Source: an uncultured Roseibium sp. (GTDB lineage: Bacteria; Pseudomonadota; Alphaproteobacteria; Rhizobiales; Stappiaceae). Taken from it: 64,000 nt of DNA. The translations under genes and the position numbers were made by a program. The stretch spans positions 2,852,001-2,916,000 of the forward strand of contig NZ_OY780958.1 of NCBI RefSeq assembly GCF_963675985.1. The letters run 5' to 3'. This document shows positions 9,068 through 17,869 of this stretch, piece after piece. Under the pieces are notes generated by a model. It did not search any database, was not told the DNA's origin, and worked only from the letters and a program-made list of their open reading frames with translations. How positions within the stretch are numbered: the stretch's first letter is position 1; every line of letters begins with the position of its first letter.

Positions 9068-9217
9068 TCCAATCTCTCTGAGTAACAGTCAGCGATAGCT
9101 TTCCAATCAAGAACGCAGTAGCAAGGGAGCATTTTTCAGGACATCAAAACGATTGGCCTGTTTTGTATCGATGAAGCAGAAATGATTTTAACGCTGTACT
9201 GTTGAGTGAGGTATTCC

Positions 9218-10345
9218 ATGAAAGCACGAAAGATACTTTCCCTGGACGGAGGTGGTGTTCGGGGCGTTGTGTCGCTTGCTTTTTTATTGCGCCTCGAAAA
9301 ATTACTTGCAGAGCGAACATCTCAGGCTGTCCGTCTGTGCGACAGTTTCGACCTGATTGGCGGAACCTCGACCGGTGCAATAATCGCTACGGCACTCGCG
9401 ACTGGCATGTCCGCCGGCGACATCAAGGATTTCTACTTTCAGCTGGCCCCGAAAGTGTTCGCGAAATCACGATTTAAACTCTTCGGGTTCCAGCATGTCT
9501 TCGACGGCAATCGCCTGCGGTCCGAAATCCGCAATATTCTGGGTGATATGCCTCTCGAAAGCGACCGCCTTCTGACCGGTCTTGCCATTGTTACCAAACG
9601 CGCCGACACGGGCAGTGCCTGGATCGTGACCAACAACCCGCGTGCGAAATACTGGGACGATCCTGCCGATGGCTCCTATATCGGCAACCGGCATTTGTCT
9701 GTTGTCGACCTGGTACGCGCATCAACCGCCGCGCCGCACTATTTCGCTCCTGAACAGATACCCATTGTGGAAGGCATGCCCCCCGGACTGTTTGTCGATG
9801 GTGGCGTGACGCCCCACAACAATCCGGCACTCGCCCTCTTCCAACTTGTCGGCATACCCGCCTATGGCTACGGGTGGCCGCTTTCTGCGGACGACTTGTC
9901 AATCCTGTCGCTTGGAACCGGTTCGTTCCGCCAGAAGGTGGACGTCAAGACAGTCCGTAGCCTTCCGGCAATCGTTTTGGCGATAAGGGGCCTCAGCGGA
10001 CTTATCCAGGACTGCGAAAGAAGTGTCCTGACCACAATGCAGATGCTTGGCCGGACACCCGCGCCGGTCCATATCAATTCCGAAATCGGAGATCTGTCGG
10101 ACGCCAGAACCGCAGCGCCCCTTTTCACCTTCCAACGCTACGACCTGGAACTCGACCAGAATTGGATTGCCGAGAGGCTCGGGTTGTCCTTGAGTGAGAA
10201 AGAGCTCAAGGCCTTGCAGAAGATGGACAATCCGGAGATTGTTCCCCTTATCTTCGACTTGGCAGAATCCGCGGCTGAGGCACTGGTAAAACCAGAACAT
10301 ATTGATTTGTTTGTAAACGACACCAACCAGCAAGGCATTACATGA
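9218..10345 (+). CDS. Patatin-like phospholipase
   Basis: 375 aa from the ATG at 9218, preceded by GAGG at a 6-nt spacing; a GTG at 9206 in the same frame is less likely. The patatin catalytic dyad is complete: oxyanion motif DGGGVRG near residue 10, nucleophile elbow GTSTG near residue 50, and the Asp in VDGGV near residue 198 (DGG box). Between them are a SVVDLVRASTAAPHYF segment and, later, LGTGSF, both typical of CapV-like bacterial patatins. Such enzymes hydrolyse membrane phospholipids and serve as abortive-infection effectors in CBASS-like systems. The stop overlaps the next start (ATGA), so it is translationally coupled to the TRAFs-binding-domain gene. No CD-NTase is nearby, so the activating signal is unknown. 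Confidence 0.87.
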   Translation: MKARKILSLDGGGVRGVVSLAFLLRLEKLLAERTSQAVRLCDSFDLIGGTSTGAIIATALATGMSAGDIKDFYFQLAPKVFAKSRFKLFGFQHVFDGNRLRSEIRNILGDMPLESDRLLTGLAIVTKRADTGSAWIVTNNPRAKYWDDPADGSYIGNRHLSVVDLVRASTAAPHYFAPEQIPIVEGMPPGLFVDGGVTPHNNPALALFQLVGIPAYGYGWPLSADDLSILSLGTGSFRQKVDVKTVRSLPAIVLAIRGLSGLIQDCERSVLTTMQMLGRTPAPVHINSEIGDLSDARTAAPLFTFQRYDLELDQNWIAERLGLSLSEKELKALQKMDNPEIVPLIFDLAESAAEALVKPEHIDLFVNDTNQQGIT

Positions 10346-11676
10346 AGTCCTTTTGTTTTGTCCTGATGCCGTTTCAGAAAAAGCTGGATCAGCAATCCCA
10401 GCAGACTATCGATTTCGATGCGGTCTATGAGCAGATCATTCGCCCGGCGATCGAGGATGCCGCCATGGAGCCTCTGCGCGGTGACGAAGAGATGGCTGCC
10501 GGCATTATTCACAAGCATATGTTCGAGCGTCTGATGCTGTGCGATTTCGCGGTAGCGGATCTCACAACGGCCAATGCAAATGTCTTTTATGAACTCGGTA
10601 TCCGGCATGCGGGGCGGCCGCATTCGACCGTTCTGATGTTCCGAAAAGGCATGCATCTGCCATTCGATGTCGCCTCTCTTCGCGGACTGGAATATGAAAT
10701 AGGTCCGGATGGTCTCCCGAGCGATCCAGAAACCGCCCGGATTGCATTGACGGAAAAATTGAACACCAGTCGCCAGCCACGAGAAGACAGTCCGCTTTTC
10801 CAGTTGATCGACAAGTGGCCGAGGCCGGCCGTTGCTCATCTGAAGACGGATCTGTTTCGTGAACTCGCGGACTATTCCGCGAGCTACAAGAAAAAGTTGC
10901 TGGAGGCACGCAAGTCAGGCCAAAAAGCAGTCCGGAATCTTGCGGCCGAAATCGATCCGGCAAAAGCCGATCCGGGTGTAGTCGTTGACTTGATGCTGTC
11001 TCTACGTGCCGTCGAAGACTGGCAGGGCGTTGTTTCCCTGATCGAGCAAATGCCTTCCCTGATCACCGAGACCACGATGGTCCGGGAACAGTACGGTATG
11101 GCTCTGAACCGCGTTAAGCGGCGCGACGAAGCAATCGATGTGCTCGAAGACGTCATCAGACAACACGGTCCTAGCAGCGAAACGAACGGCCTTCTGGGGC
11201 GGGTGTTCAAGGACAAGTGGAAAGACGCACGTGCAGACGGTGCCCCGGATCGCGGGTTCTTGAAAAAGGCGATCCACTATTACCTGGAAGGTTTTGAAGC
11301 CGACATCCGCGATCCGTATCCGGGGGTCAATGCGGTTACGCTCCTGGAGATGCTGGATACCAGGGACGAGCGACAGGAGGAGATTTTCCCCGTTGTCTGG
11401 TACAGCGCCAAGCGCCGCGCGGAAAGAAAGTCCGCGGATTACTGGGATCTGGCAACGATGGTCGAACTCTCCGTTTTAGGGCGCGATGCGGACAGCGCTG
11501 CCGACTACCTGGACGATGCGCTGGTCACCATCCGGGAACCATGGGAACCAAAAACGACGGCGGATAACCTGCAAATGCTTGCAGACAAATTTCTGGAGAA
11601 CGGTGAAGAAACGGATTGGTTGAAATCCATCGTCGAAGACCTCCGGGACGCTCAAACACGTTTTCCAGCCAATTAG
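10342..11676 (+). CDS. Nucleoside-deoxyribosyltransferase-like domain fused to a TRAFs-binding (DUF4071, TPR-like) domain
   Basis: 444 aa, overlapping the patatin gene by 4 bp. Residues 1-110 read as a nucleoside 2-deoxyribosyltransferase-like/SLOG-type fold: CFVLMPF at the start, an acidic RGDEEMAAGIIHKHMFERL helix, CDFAVADLTTANANVFYELGIRHA, then VLMF. Such domains are predicted to bind or process nucleotides. The remainder is helical. It includes the hallmark of the MAP3K/ASK1 TRAFs-binding domain near residue 312, HYYLEGFEADIRDPYPGVNAVTLLEM, preceded by TPR-like helices (AVEDWQGVVSLIEQ, RRDEAIDVLEDVIRQHG). In animals this region scaffolds the stress kinase complex. In bacteria it is found in conflict systems. 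Here it probably links a nucleotide signal to the patatin or to the membrane protein encoded downstream (inference). Confidence 0.75.
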   Translation: MKSFCFVLMPFQKKLDQQSQQTIDFDAVYEQIIRPAIEDAAMEPLRGDEEMAAGIIHKHMFERLMLCDFAVADLTTANANVFYELGIRHAGRPHSTVLMFRKGMHLPFDVASLRGLEYEIGPDGLPSDPETARIALTEKLNTSRQPREDSPLFQLIDKWPRPAVAHLKTDLFRELADYSASYKKKLLEARKSGQKAVRNLAAEIDPAKADPGVVVDLMLSLRAVEDWQGVVSLIEQMPSLITETTMVREQYGMALNRVKRRDEAIDVLEDVIRQHGPSSETNGLLGRVFKDKWKDARADGAPDRGFLKKAIHYYLEGFEADIRDPYPGVNAVTLLEMLDTRDERQEEIFPVVWYSAKRRAERKSADYWDLATMVELSVLGRDADSAADYLDDALVTIREPWEPKTTADNLQMLADKFLENGEETDWLKSIVEDLRDAQTRFPAN

Positions 11677-11724
11677 CCGCATCTGTCCCATCCTTTTTTC
11701 AGTATAGCGCCCTGAGGTCATCAA

Positions 11725-13425
11725 GTGCCCACCAAATCGCCGCGTTTGATCATCATCCTGCTTATCGCGCTGGGTCTTGTGTGTGGTATTGCCGGTCTTC
11801 TGTTGAGGAACCTGGCCGAAGCGTCCACGTCTTACGAACATGCGACGGCCTTTCTGGACGCCTTCCATCAGACGATCCTCCTGATTGCGGCGGACTCCCA
11901 CTACGCCGATCTGCCCGGGCCTCAGGACACCTGGCTCTCGGGTCTGCTTCTGATCATCGGAAGACTGCTTTTGCCCCTGGGCCTGATCGCGACACTCGTG
12001 GGAAGTCTGAGGAGTATCTGGGAACCGGGCTGGAATGCGATGTGGGCCCGATCGAGGAACGGGCACATCGTGATCGCAGGCATGGGGCAGCATGGAAAAG
12101 CCTTTGCGGACAGCACCCTGGCCGCGGGAAGACCTGTAATAAGCATTGCCACCAGCGCCCAGAGGAAACTTGCCAAAGGCCACATCCCACTCGAGCGTGA
12201 CGCAACCGAACCTGACGCCTGGCGCAACATTGCAGTTGAAACTGCCAAGGCCCTGGTTCTGACGCTTCCAAGCAACGCAGCCAACCTGACAGCGCTCTCG
12301 GCCGTACTGAAAACACTCAAACCAGCCGAGAAATTGGTCGGACATGCCCAAAACCCGCTCACGATCCATGTTGCTCTGGAAGATGGCCAGACCCGCAATG
12401 CATTTCTTGAAAATGAGGAGGCACTCAAGCCGTTTCCGGGATGCGAGGTCAGGCCCTATTCCGTGAGCGAACTGATTGCGCGCCGTTTTTTCTCGGAAGT
12501 TCCTGTTCATGCGCGGGCACGCGCACTCGGGCACCGCCGGCTACACATGGTTTTTGCCGGTCGAGGGCCCGTAAATCAGGCGCTTATACTGCAATTTCTC
12601 AAGATTTGCCCGGCCTACGGTTTTGACATGCCAAAACTCTCCTTGGTAAGCGAAGAGCCGGAAAACTGGCACGACGAATTACTGAACGACTATCCGGGTA
12701 TTGAAACTCTGGCAGAATTTGATCTTGCAGTCTGGCACAAGAAATATGCGCATCCGGCCGCTGACGATTTGAAACGGATTGAAGACGGCGGAGCTGTCAC
12801 CTCGATTTTTGTCGATCTCGGCGAAGGCGAGCACAATGCTGTCGCAGCCCGCCTGTTACGCGCCTTTTGCCGGCGAGAGTCGGTCTGGCGAGCTCCGACC
12901 TATTTCCAGGCGCGCCGCGGGGCCAATCTGGCTCATTTTTTCGATGAAACCGGCGATGCCATCCCGGACCCGATCCAGCCCCTAAGTTCAGCCGAAACGG
13001 TCTGTACCCTGACCGCCATCGACGGGACAGACGACCGGGAAGCGCGGCAGGTTCACACGGCCTATCGGCAGGAAAGACGCGACTCAAACGGCGCTGCGGC
13101 CCTCCCCTGGGAGCAGTTGACGGAAACCCATCGGGCCGCCAGCCGCAGAGCCGCGGACTATCAGCCCGTGCTGGAGGAAAGCCTTTCGGCCGCCCGGGAG
13201 GAACGCAGCACCGGGCCGGCAAGTTTGGCTGCCGAGACCCGCTCTGACGAAACCACGCTGCGCACCGCACTTGAACATGCCTCCTGGTGCAATGAACGGA
13301 TCCTGGCAGGATGGCGCTTTGGCAGCTCACGGGACGACGAGCGTATGTTCCACCCGGATTTGCCGGAAGCGACAGGCACCTCAGCAACCGCCACACGCCC
13401 GGGCAGTCAGCTGGACATGCAATGA
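11725..13425 (+). CDS. Membrane protein with RCK/TrkA-N-like domains and a C-terminal RyR domain
   Basis: 566 aa from a GTG at 11725 with GAGG eight bases upstream. Two N-terminal membrane helices (residues about 7-27 and 70-95) flank a pore-like segment, but it contains no TVGYG-type potassium filter. A Rossmann TrkA-N/RCK domain begins HIVIAGMGQHGKAF (near residue 112). A second, more degenerate one begins MVFAGRGPVNQALI (near residue 274). The C-terminus has a RyR domain: AYRQERR, TETHRAASRRAADYQP, and the diagnostic EHASWCNERILAGWRFGSSRDDERMFHPDL. RyR domains bind nucleotide-type ligands and recur in bacterial conflict systems. It lies 49 bp downstream of the TRAFs-binding gene in the same direction and is probably the third gene of that operon. 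Role as a ligand-gated membrane effector is inferred. Confidence 0.75.
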   Translation: MPTKSPRLIIILLIALGLVCGIAGLLLRNLAEASTSYEHATAFLDAFHQTILLIAADSHYADLPGPQDTWLSGLLLIIGRLLLPLGLIATLVGSLRSIWEPGWNAMWARSRNGHIVIAGMGQHGKAFADSTLAAGRPVISIATSAQRKLAKGHIPLERDATEPDAWRNIAVETAKALVLTLPSNAANLTALSAVLKTLKPAEKLVGHAQNPLTIHVALEDGQTRNAFLENEEALKPFPGCEVRPYSVSELIARRFFSEVPVHARARALGHRRLHMVFAGRGPVNQALILQFLKICPAYGFDMPKLSLVSEEPENWHDELLNDYPGIETLAEFDLAVWHKKYAHPAADDLKRIEDGGAVTSIFVDLGEGEHNAVAARLLRAFCRRESVWRAPTYFQARRGANLAHFFDETGDAIPDPIQPLSSAETVCTLTAIDGTDDREARQVHTAYRQERRDSNGAAALPWEQLTETHRAASRRAADYQPVLEESLSAAREERSTGPASLAAETRSDETTLRTALEHASWCNERILAGWRFGSSRDDERMFHPDLPEATGTSATATRPGSQLDMQ

Positions 13426-13621
13426 ACTGCCAAGTGACATAACCGCCTTCGCCACTTCACCTCTCAGGAGGCGCCTCTTTCCGAAAAGGCGTAACCGCAA
13501 CAGGAAAACTGTAATATATAGTGGGAACAGATGGGAACTGAGCGATCCAGGATGGACGGGTCATATGTAGTATGACCATAAGAAAACGCTTTTTCAGCAA
13601 TGTGATTTTAGGGGGCTAAAA

Positions 13622-13975
13622 ATGAAAAATCTGGCCTTTCCACTAGCAGCGCTTGGGCTTTCACTGGCTGCCACGAATGTTCTTGCAGACGACCTGTCAG
13701 ATGTTATTGGCGGCTGGGTCGTCGATTCGCATACCTGTGAGGATTATTTCGAAGAACGCATCGAAATCCGCATGAAAATTTCACAAACGAAGATCTCCTA
13801 CTGGGAGACTTTCTGCGACATTCGCCGAACCAAAAGAAAAGGAAACGAGGTCGACTTGATCTTGCTGTGCTCCAGCGAGGGTAGCGAATGGGAAGGCAGG
13901 GAAAAGCTGAGGGTGCTTGAACCCGACAAGATTTATCGCCCGGAAGCAGACACGACATACCGTCGCTGCGAATAG
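13622..13975 (+). CDS. Small exported cysteine-containing protein, unknown function
   Basis: 117 aa with a clear Sec signal peptide (MKNLAFPLAALGLSLAATNVLAD, cleavage after ALA-like NVLA near residue 22). The mature part has four cysteines (THTCEDY-like, TFCDIRR, LLCSSEG, RRCE) and could form two disulfides in the periplasm. A strong AGGGGG ribosome site precedes the ATG. It stands alone between the RyR operon and the convergent TIR-WD40 gene, with about 200 bp of non-coding sequence upstream. No family recognised. Confidence 0.7.
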   Translation: MKNLAFPLAALGLSLAATNVLADDLSDVIGGWVVDSHTCEDYFEERIEIRMKISQTKISYWETFCDIRRTKRKGNEVDLILLCSSEGSEWEGREKLRVLEPDKIYRPEADTTYRRCE

Positions 13976-14018
13976 GTCCTCCGGCCGGGTTTCGCAATAA
14001 TCACATGGGCTTAACTGC

Positions 14019-17000
14019 TCATCTGCCATGGTCCGAAAGCCATTTTCGGGCGCGTAGCCATGTTCTCGCGACATCGGCATCAGGCATGTTGCGTGCGACC
14101 GCGGCTTGCCTTTTTCTAGTGGCTGCCGCCAGCCTGTTTCGGCCCTCCGCCTGAAAGAGACCGGAGGCGATGGCGAAGTGTTTCAAGGCCTGGGCATGGT
14201 TTGGTTCCTCCGGTCCGCCCTGAACGCCCGCGAGGGGCCCCAGAGCGCTGAGTAGAGCAAATCGGAAATGCTCTTCAGCCATCAGAGATTTATCGATCCA
14301 TTCGCTCACGGCATCAAGAAGTACAGGTCTTGCGAAATGCAATGCGATCAGTTCCTTATCTCTAGCATCCTCCCAGGATGGATCATTAGCCCCGTTTTCA
14401 GTTGTCTCCGGTTCTTGGTAGGTCCATCTCATCTCCGCGTCGCTCAGATCGCGAAATCGGCGGGCGTCGGACAGTAGAATGAAGTCGTAGGTGCGAAGCA
14501 GCCGTGCCGTATCCCATATCAGCACACTGTAGGTGCGTTTTTGGAAGTTGAACTGGTCCGACACGGTCAAGATCTTCTTGTTGTTCCGGCTGATGTCAAA
14601 GCTGTGCAGGTTTACGAAATGTAGATCGTTGCCGCGTTTACGGAATTCGTACCCCCGGAGCCCGGCAACCGTTTCACCGCTGGATGCATTCCAGATACGG
14701 GCTGCGCTTTTACTTTCGCCCGCGATATCTCCGATGATATATTTGCCGTCGAAAAGAAATTTCACCCGGGTAACGTCTTCCCCTCCCTTAAGCCGGACAC
14801 GTGTGTATTCCGGGTTGTCGTCCCCGTCGGGCGTTCTGAAAATGCTGTTTCCCATGGCGAGCAGAGTGCCGTCCGGCGAGAATTCAACGTTGCGGAGCGT
14901 GGAAGTTGTGCGGAAAACGCTGACGGGCTCGGCATTGTCCGTGTTCCAGAACCAGACCGAGTTCTCGTTGCTCCAGGTCACGAAACGATCCCCGTCGGGA
15001 TGGAACACCGCCTCGTGGACATATTCCTCATGTCCGTCATAGCTGCGGACCTCCGTCACCGGATCCAGGTCCCAGAGCCGAACAGTACCGCCTTCGGTCG
15101 TTGTGACCAGTTGTGTCCCGTCGGGACTGAATCTGGCCGAATAGACCTGCGTTTCATGCCGCGGCAGATCACTCGCGAGCTCGCCGGTGTCGAGATCCCA
15201 GATCCTTACCCGCCTGTCCGTCGCGAGGGCCATCTGCGTGGCGTCGTGGTTGAAGCTGATATCGCTTTCGTAAATTTCTGCGTCCCCGGCCTCGATTGTC
15301 GCGAGTTTGGATCCTTCAACTCCATCGAATACCGACAGGACACCGTTCAGCGGCCTAGATATCAGGCGCAGACCGTAGGGCCCCTTCTTAAGCGCGACAA
15401 TACCTTGCTCCACCGGCTTCGGTTCACGCAGGAGCGCACCGGTCTCAGCACTTCTGAGTTCTATTCCTCCACTGTCTCTGGCAACGACAAGCGCATCCGT
15501 CCTTGTGTCGAAGGCTGCGAACAGCTTTTCGGACGCATGTGGAATTACTCTCGCCGAAAAATTTCCGGTTTCGGTGCGCCAGAGGCGGACTGTTTCATCG
15601 TCCGATGCAGATGCGACCCTTTTCCCGTCCGGCGAGAAAGCGACATTCCACACCGAGTCCGTATGCTCCGAGAATGTTGCAAGAAGATCGCCGGACCCGG
15701 CGTCGAAAATGCGAACCCTATTGTCCGAAGACCCTGTGGCCAGCCGAGTCCCCGCCCTGTTGAAGACGGCGTGGCGGATTTTTCCGAACTTACCCGGCAG
15801 CATTGCGACAAGTTCACCAGTTTCAGTGTTCCAGATACCGGCCTTTTCCTGCGTCGTGGTGATCGTCAGAAGCTTGCCGTCCGCGCTGAAGCCGGCGAAC
15901 CAGCTTTCGGGCATCTCCTCCTTCAGGAGCTTCGGCAAATTCATTTTGTCCGTCCGCCAAATCAAGGCCCGACTACCAAGCACAAGTGTCAGCATGGACT
16001 GGCCGTTCGGACTGAATACGACCTTGTCGATTTGCTTCAGCCCGACAGAAAATATCGATATGCGTTCCCCTTCAAGTGTCCAGCGCTCCCCTTCGCCACT
16101 GCCGGATGCAGTCACGACCTCAGAGCCGTCACCCGCAAAGGCCGCATCGAACACACCATTGTCAGGAAAGGAAATCGTGCCTATCTGAGACCCGTTTTCC
16201 GCATTCCAGATTCGCACACTGCCGTCTTCTGATACCGTGAGACAATGTAATCCATCCGGACTGAATACGGCCTTGTTGACGGCACCCGTATGGCCCTTGA
16301 GAATAGCCTGCATCTCTCCGGTATTGCTGTCCCACAGACGCGCCGTGCCATCATGAGACGCCGTCAGGACGGTCGAGCTGTCGGGACTGAACGATACCTG
16401 CGTGACCATGTCCGCATGTCCGGTCAGTCGCGCATAGGGGATTCCCGTCGCGCTCTCCCGGAGGATTGCCGTTTCATCTGTCGAGGCCGAAACCAGACGA
16501 AGTCCGTCCGGGCTGTAGGCAACCGCGTTGACGATGTCTGAGTGTTCATCCAGTAGAGCTATGTCATGCTGCCTGTCATAGGCTTCCGGAAGAAAATCGT
16601 ATAGTTCGCTCACCAGCGGCCGGTCGCCCGGTGCATCCTTTGCACTTGGAAGGCCTGCCAAAGCGATGCGGATGGCCGAATTGGGACTTCCCGCTTCAAG
16701 TGTCGTTTCCGCCTTTTCGAGCAGGAAACGGGACTGGCTAATCTGAGCTGTCCTGAGCTGCTTACGGGCCTCGGCACGTTGGGTCACAGCGATGTTTCTC
16801 TGCTGAACCGCGAGGGCGGAAAGTCCGCTGGCCACCAGCGCACCGGCGAGAGACGCGGCGATGACATACCACATGCGGGTGCGGCGGCGCTCCTCGTCCC
16901 TTTGCTTCAGGTCGTCGTATTTCACGCCCAGAAGACAGGCGGCAATCCGCAAAAACTCGTTTCTTTCCAGCTCCTTCCGGCTGATATCCGTTCGGGGGAG

Positions 17001-17465
17001 CACATTCGCGGCGATCGGCTCGCGCGCCTCGTCCTGCCAGGACGTCACTTCGCCGGCGACGATCTCCAGCGGCAGCTGCGTCAGCGGAGCGGGAAAGGAT
17101 GTTTCCGGTTCGCCGTCAATCAGAAGTGCAATGATTTTGTCGCTGCGCCCAAGGGCATGGAATTGCCTGATCTCCTCACAAACCCAACGCGACAGCGGTG
17201 TCTCCGGCGAACAAACGACAATCAGATATTCCGATTTTCGTAGGGCATCGCGTATCTGGTGGCTGAGATCGCTGGACGCCGGGATCTCGTCCTCATCCCG
17301 GAACACCTTGCCAAGTCGCGCCGGCAAGTTGCGCTTCCTGAGAGCTCTCGGTGTTCTGAATCGCTCTATCCTGTCCAGAAGCCACTTGGCCCATTTTCGG
17401 TCTTGATCCAGGTGACGGTAGCTGACGAAGGCACAATATTCATATTCCTCAGTGATGATCTCCAT
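14019..17465 (-). CDS. TIR-domain protein with a transmembrane helix and about 14 WD40 repeats
   Basis: 1148 aa. Residues 10-150 form a TIR domain: CAFVSYRHLDQDRKWAKWL, KVFRDEDEIPASSDL, IRDALRKSEYLIVVCSP, and SRWVCEEIRQF carrying the W..xE glutamate used by NADase TIRs. A single membrane helix follows (WYVIAASLAGALVASGLSAL, near residue 205), then a coiled segment. From about residue 305 onward I count roughly 14 WD40-type units such as FSPDGKRVASASDDETVRLW, enough for two seven-bladed propellers. Three units have lost the terminal W/D. The protein should sit at the membrane with the TIR facing the cytoplasm and the propellers as a recognition platform. Such TIR-WD40 proteins are found in NAD-depleting defence and signalling systems. 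Activity and trigger are unknown. Confidence 0.85.
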   Translation of the reverse strand: MEIITEEYEYCAFVSYRHLDQDRKWAKWLLDRIERFRTPRALRKRNLPARLGKVFRDEDEIPASSDLSHQIRDALRKSEYLIVVCSPETPLSRWVCEEIRQFHALGRSDKIIALLIDGEPETSFPAPLTQLPLEIVAGEVTSWQDEAREPIAANVLPRTDISRKELERNEFLRIAACLLGVKYDDLKQRDEERRRTRMWYVIAASLAGALVASGLSALAVQQRNIAVTQRAEARKQLRTAQISQSRFLLEKAETTLEAGSPNSAIRIALAGLPSAKDAPGDRPLVSELYDFLPEAYDRQHDIALLDEHSDIVNAVAYSPDGLRLVSASTDETAILRESATGIPYARLTGHADMVTQVSFSPDSSTVLTASHDGTARLWDSNTGEMQAILKGHTGAVNKAVFSPDGLHCLTVSEDGSVRIWNAENGSQIGTISFPDNGVFDAAFAGDGSEVVTASGSGEGERWTLEGERISIFSVGLKQIDKVVFSPNGQSMLTLVLGSRALIWRTDKMNLPKLLKEEMPESWFAGFSADGKLLTITTTQEKAGIWNTETGELVAMLPGKFGKIRHAVFNRAGTRLATGSSDNRVRIFDAGSGDLLATFSEHTDSVWNVAFSPDGKRVASASDDETVRLWRTETGNFSARVIPHASEKLFAAFDTRTDALVVARDSGGIELRSAETGALLREPKPVEQGIVALKKGPYGLRLISRPLNGVLSVFDGVEGSKLATIEAGDAEIYESDISFNHDATQMALATDRRVRIWDLDTGELASDLPRHETQVYSARFSPDGTQLVTTTEGGTVRLWDLDPVTEVRSYDGHEEYVHEAVFHPDGDRFVTWSNENSVWFWNTDNAEPVSVFRTTSTLRNVEFSPDGTLLAMGNSIFRTPDGDDNPEYTRVRLKGGEDVTRVKFLFDGKYIIGDIAGESKSAARIWNASSGETVAGLRGYEFRKRGNDLHFVNLHSFDISRNNKKILTVSDQFNFQKRTYSVLIWDTARLLRTYDFILLSDARRFRDLSDAEMRWTYQEPETTENGANDPSWEDARDKELIALHFARPVLLDAVSEWIDKSLMAEEHFRFALLSALGPLAGVQGGPEEPNHAQALKHFAIASGLFQAEGRNRLAAATRKRQAAVARNMPDADVARTWLRARKWLSDHGR

Positions 17466-17743
17466 TGCGCTTTAACCCAATCAGAAGCTTTAAAAATTCG
17501 ACTTTGTATTTTTTATTTCCGCAATATTCGGGGTTCACCCCGTCGATTTCTGAACTGCGCGATGCCAGCGCACATCTCATTCATCATTTGCAACCCAGTC
17601 CGATCGGTCAACCGGCGCTCCGCCAATTTCAATGCAAAACAGAACCTCTTCTTTGAGCGAAGCCAGGGGCGCGACGTCCTAGATTTCCCATGCCGGCCAA
17701 TGAATCCGGCGGTCGATTTCGCATTCTGCAAAGGAGTAACGCC

Positions 17744-17869
17744 ATGACTGAAGGCTCGCCCGTCATCGATCTGTCCACCATCTGGAACAAGCTCGACCAG
17801 AAACAAACCGAGCCGTTTTGCGCGGATATGGTTCACCCAACCAGGAACACCCCCGGTCAAGATGGCTAG
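17744..17869 (+). CDS. Possible 41-aa peptide antisense to the end of the TIR gene
   Basis: An ATG with an AAGGAG ribosome site seven to eight bases upstream opens a 41-codon frame (MTEGSPVIDLSTIWNKLDQK...). It runs through the apparently degenerate 3' end of the minus-strand TIR gene. The strong ribosome site and natural-looking composition are the only support. It may be chance or a remnant. Confidence 0.25.
   Translation: MTEGSPVIDLSTIWNKLDQKQTEPFCADMVHPTRNTPGQDG

Noticed and set aside
9218..13425. Classical CBASS
   Set aside because: The patatin is CapV-like, but there is no CD-NTase (no GS-x-DxD nucleotidyltransferase) in the neighbourhood.
11725..13425. Potassium channel
   Set aside because: Two helices and RCK-like domains are present, but no TVGYG-type selectivity filter is visible between the helices.
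15000..16232. 410-codon plus-strand open frame
   Set aside because: Antisense to the WD40 repeats; no motif, and its length is explained by high GC.
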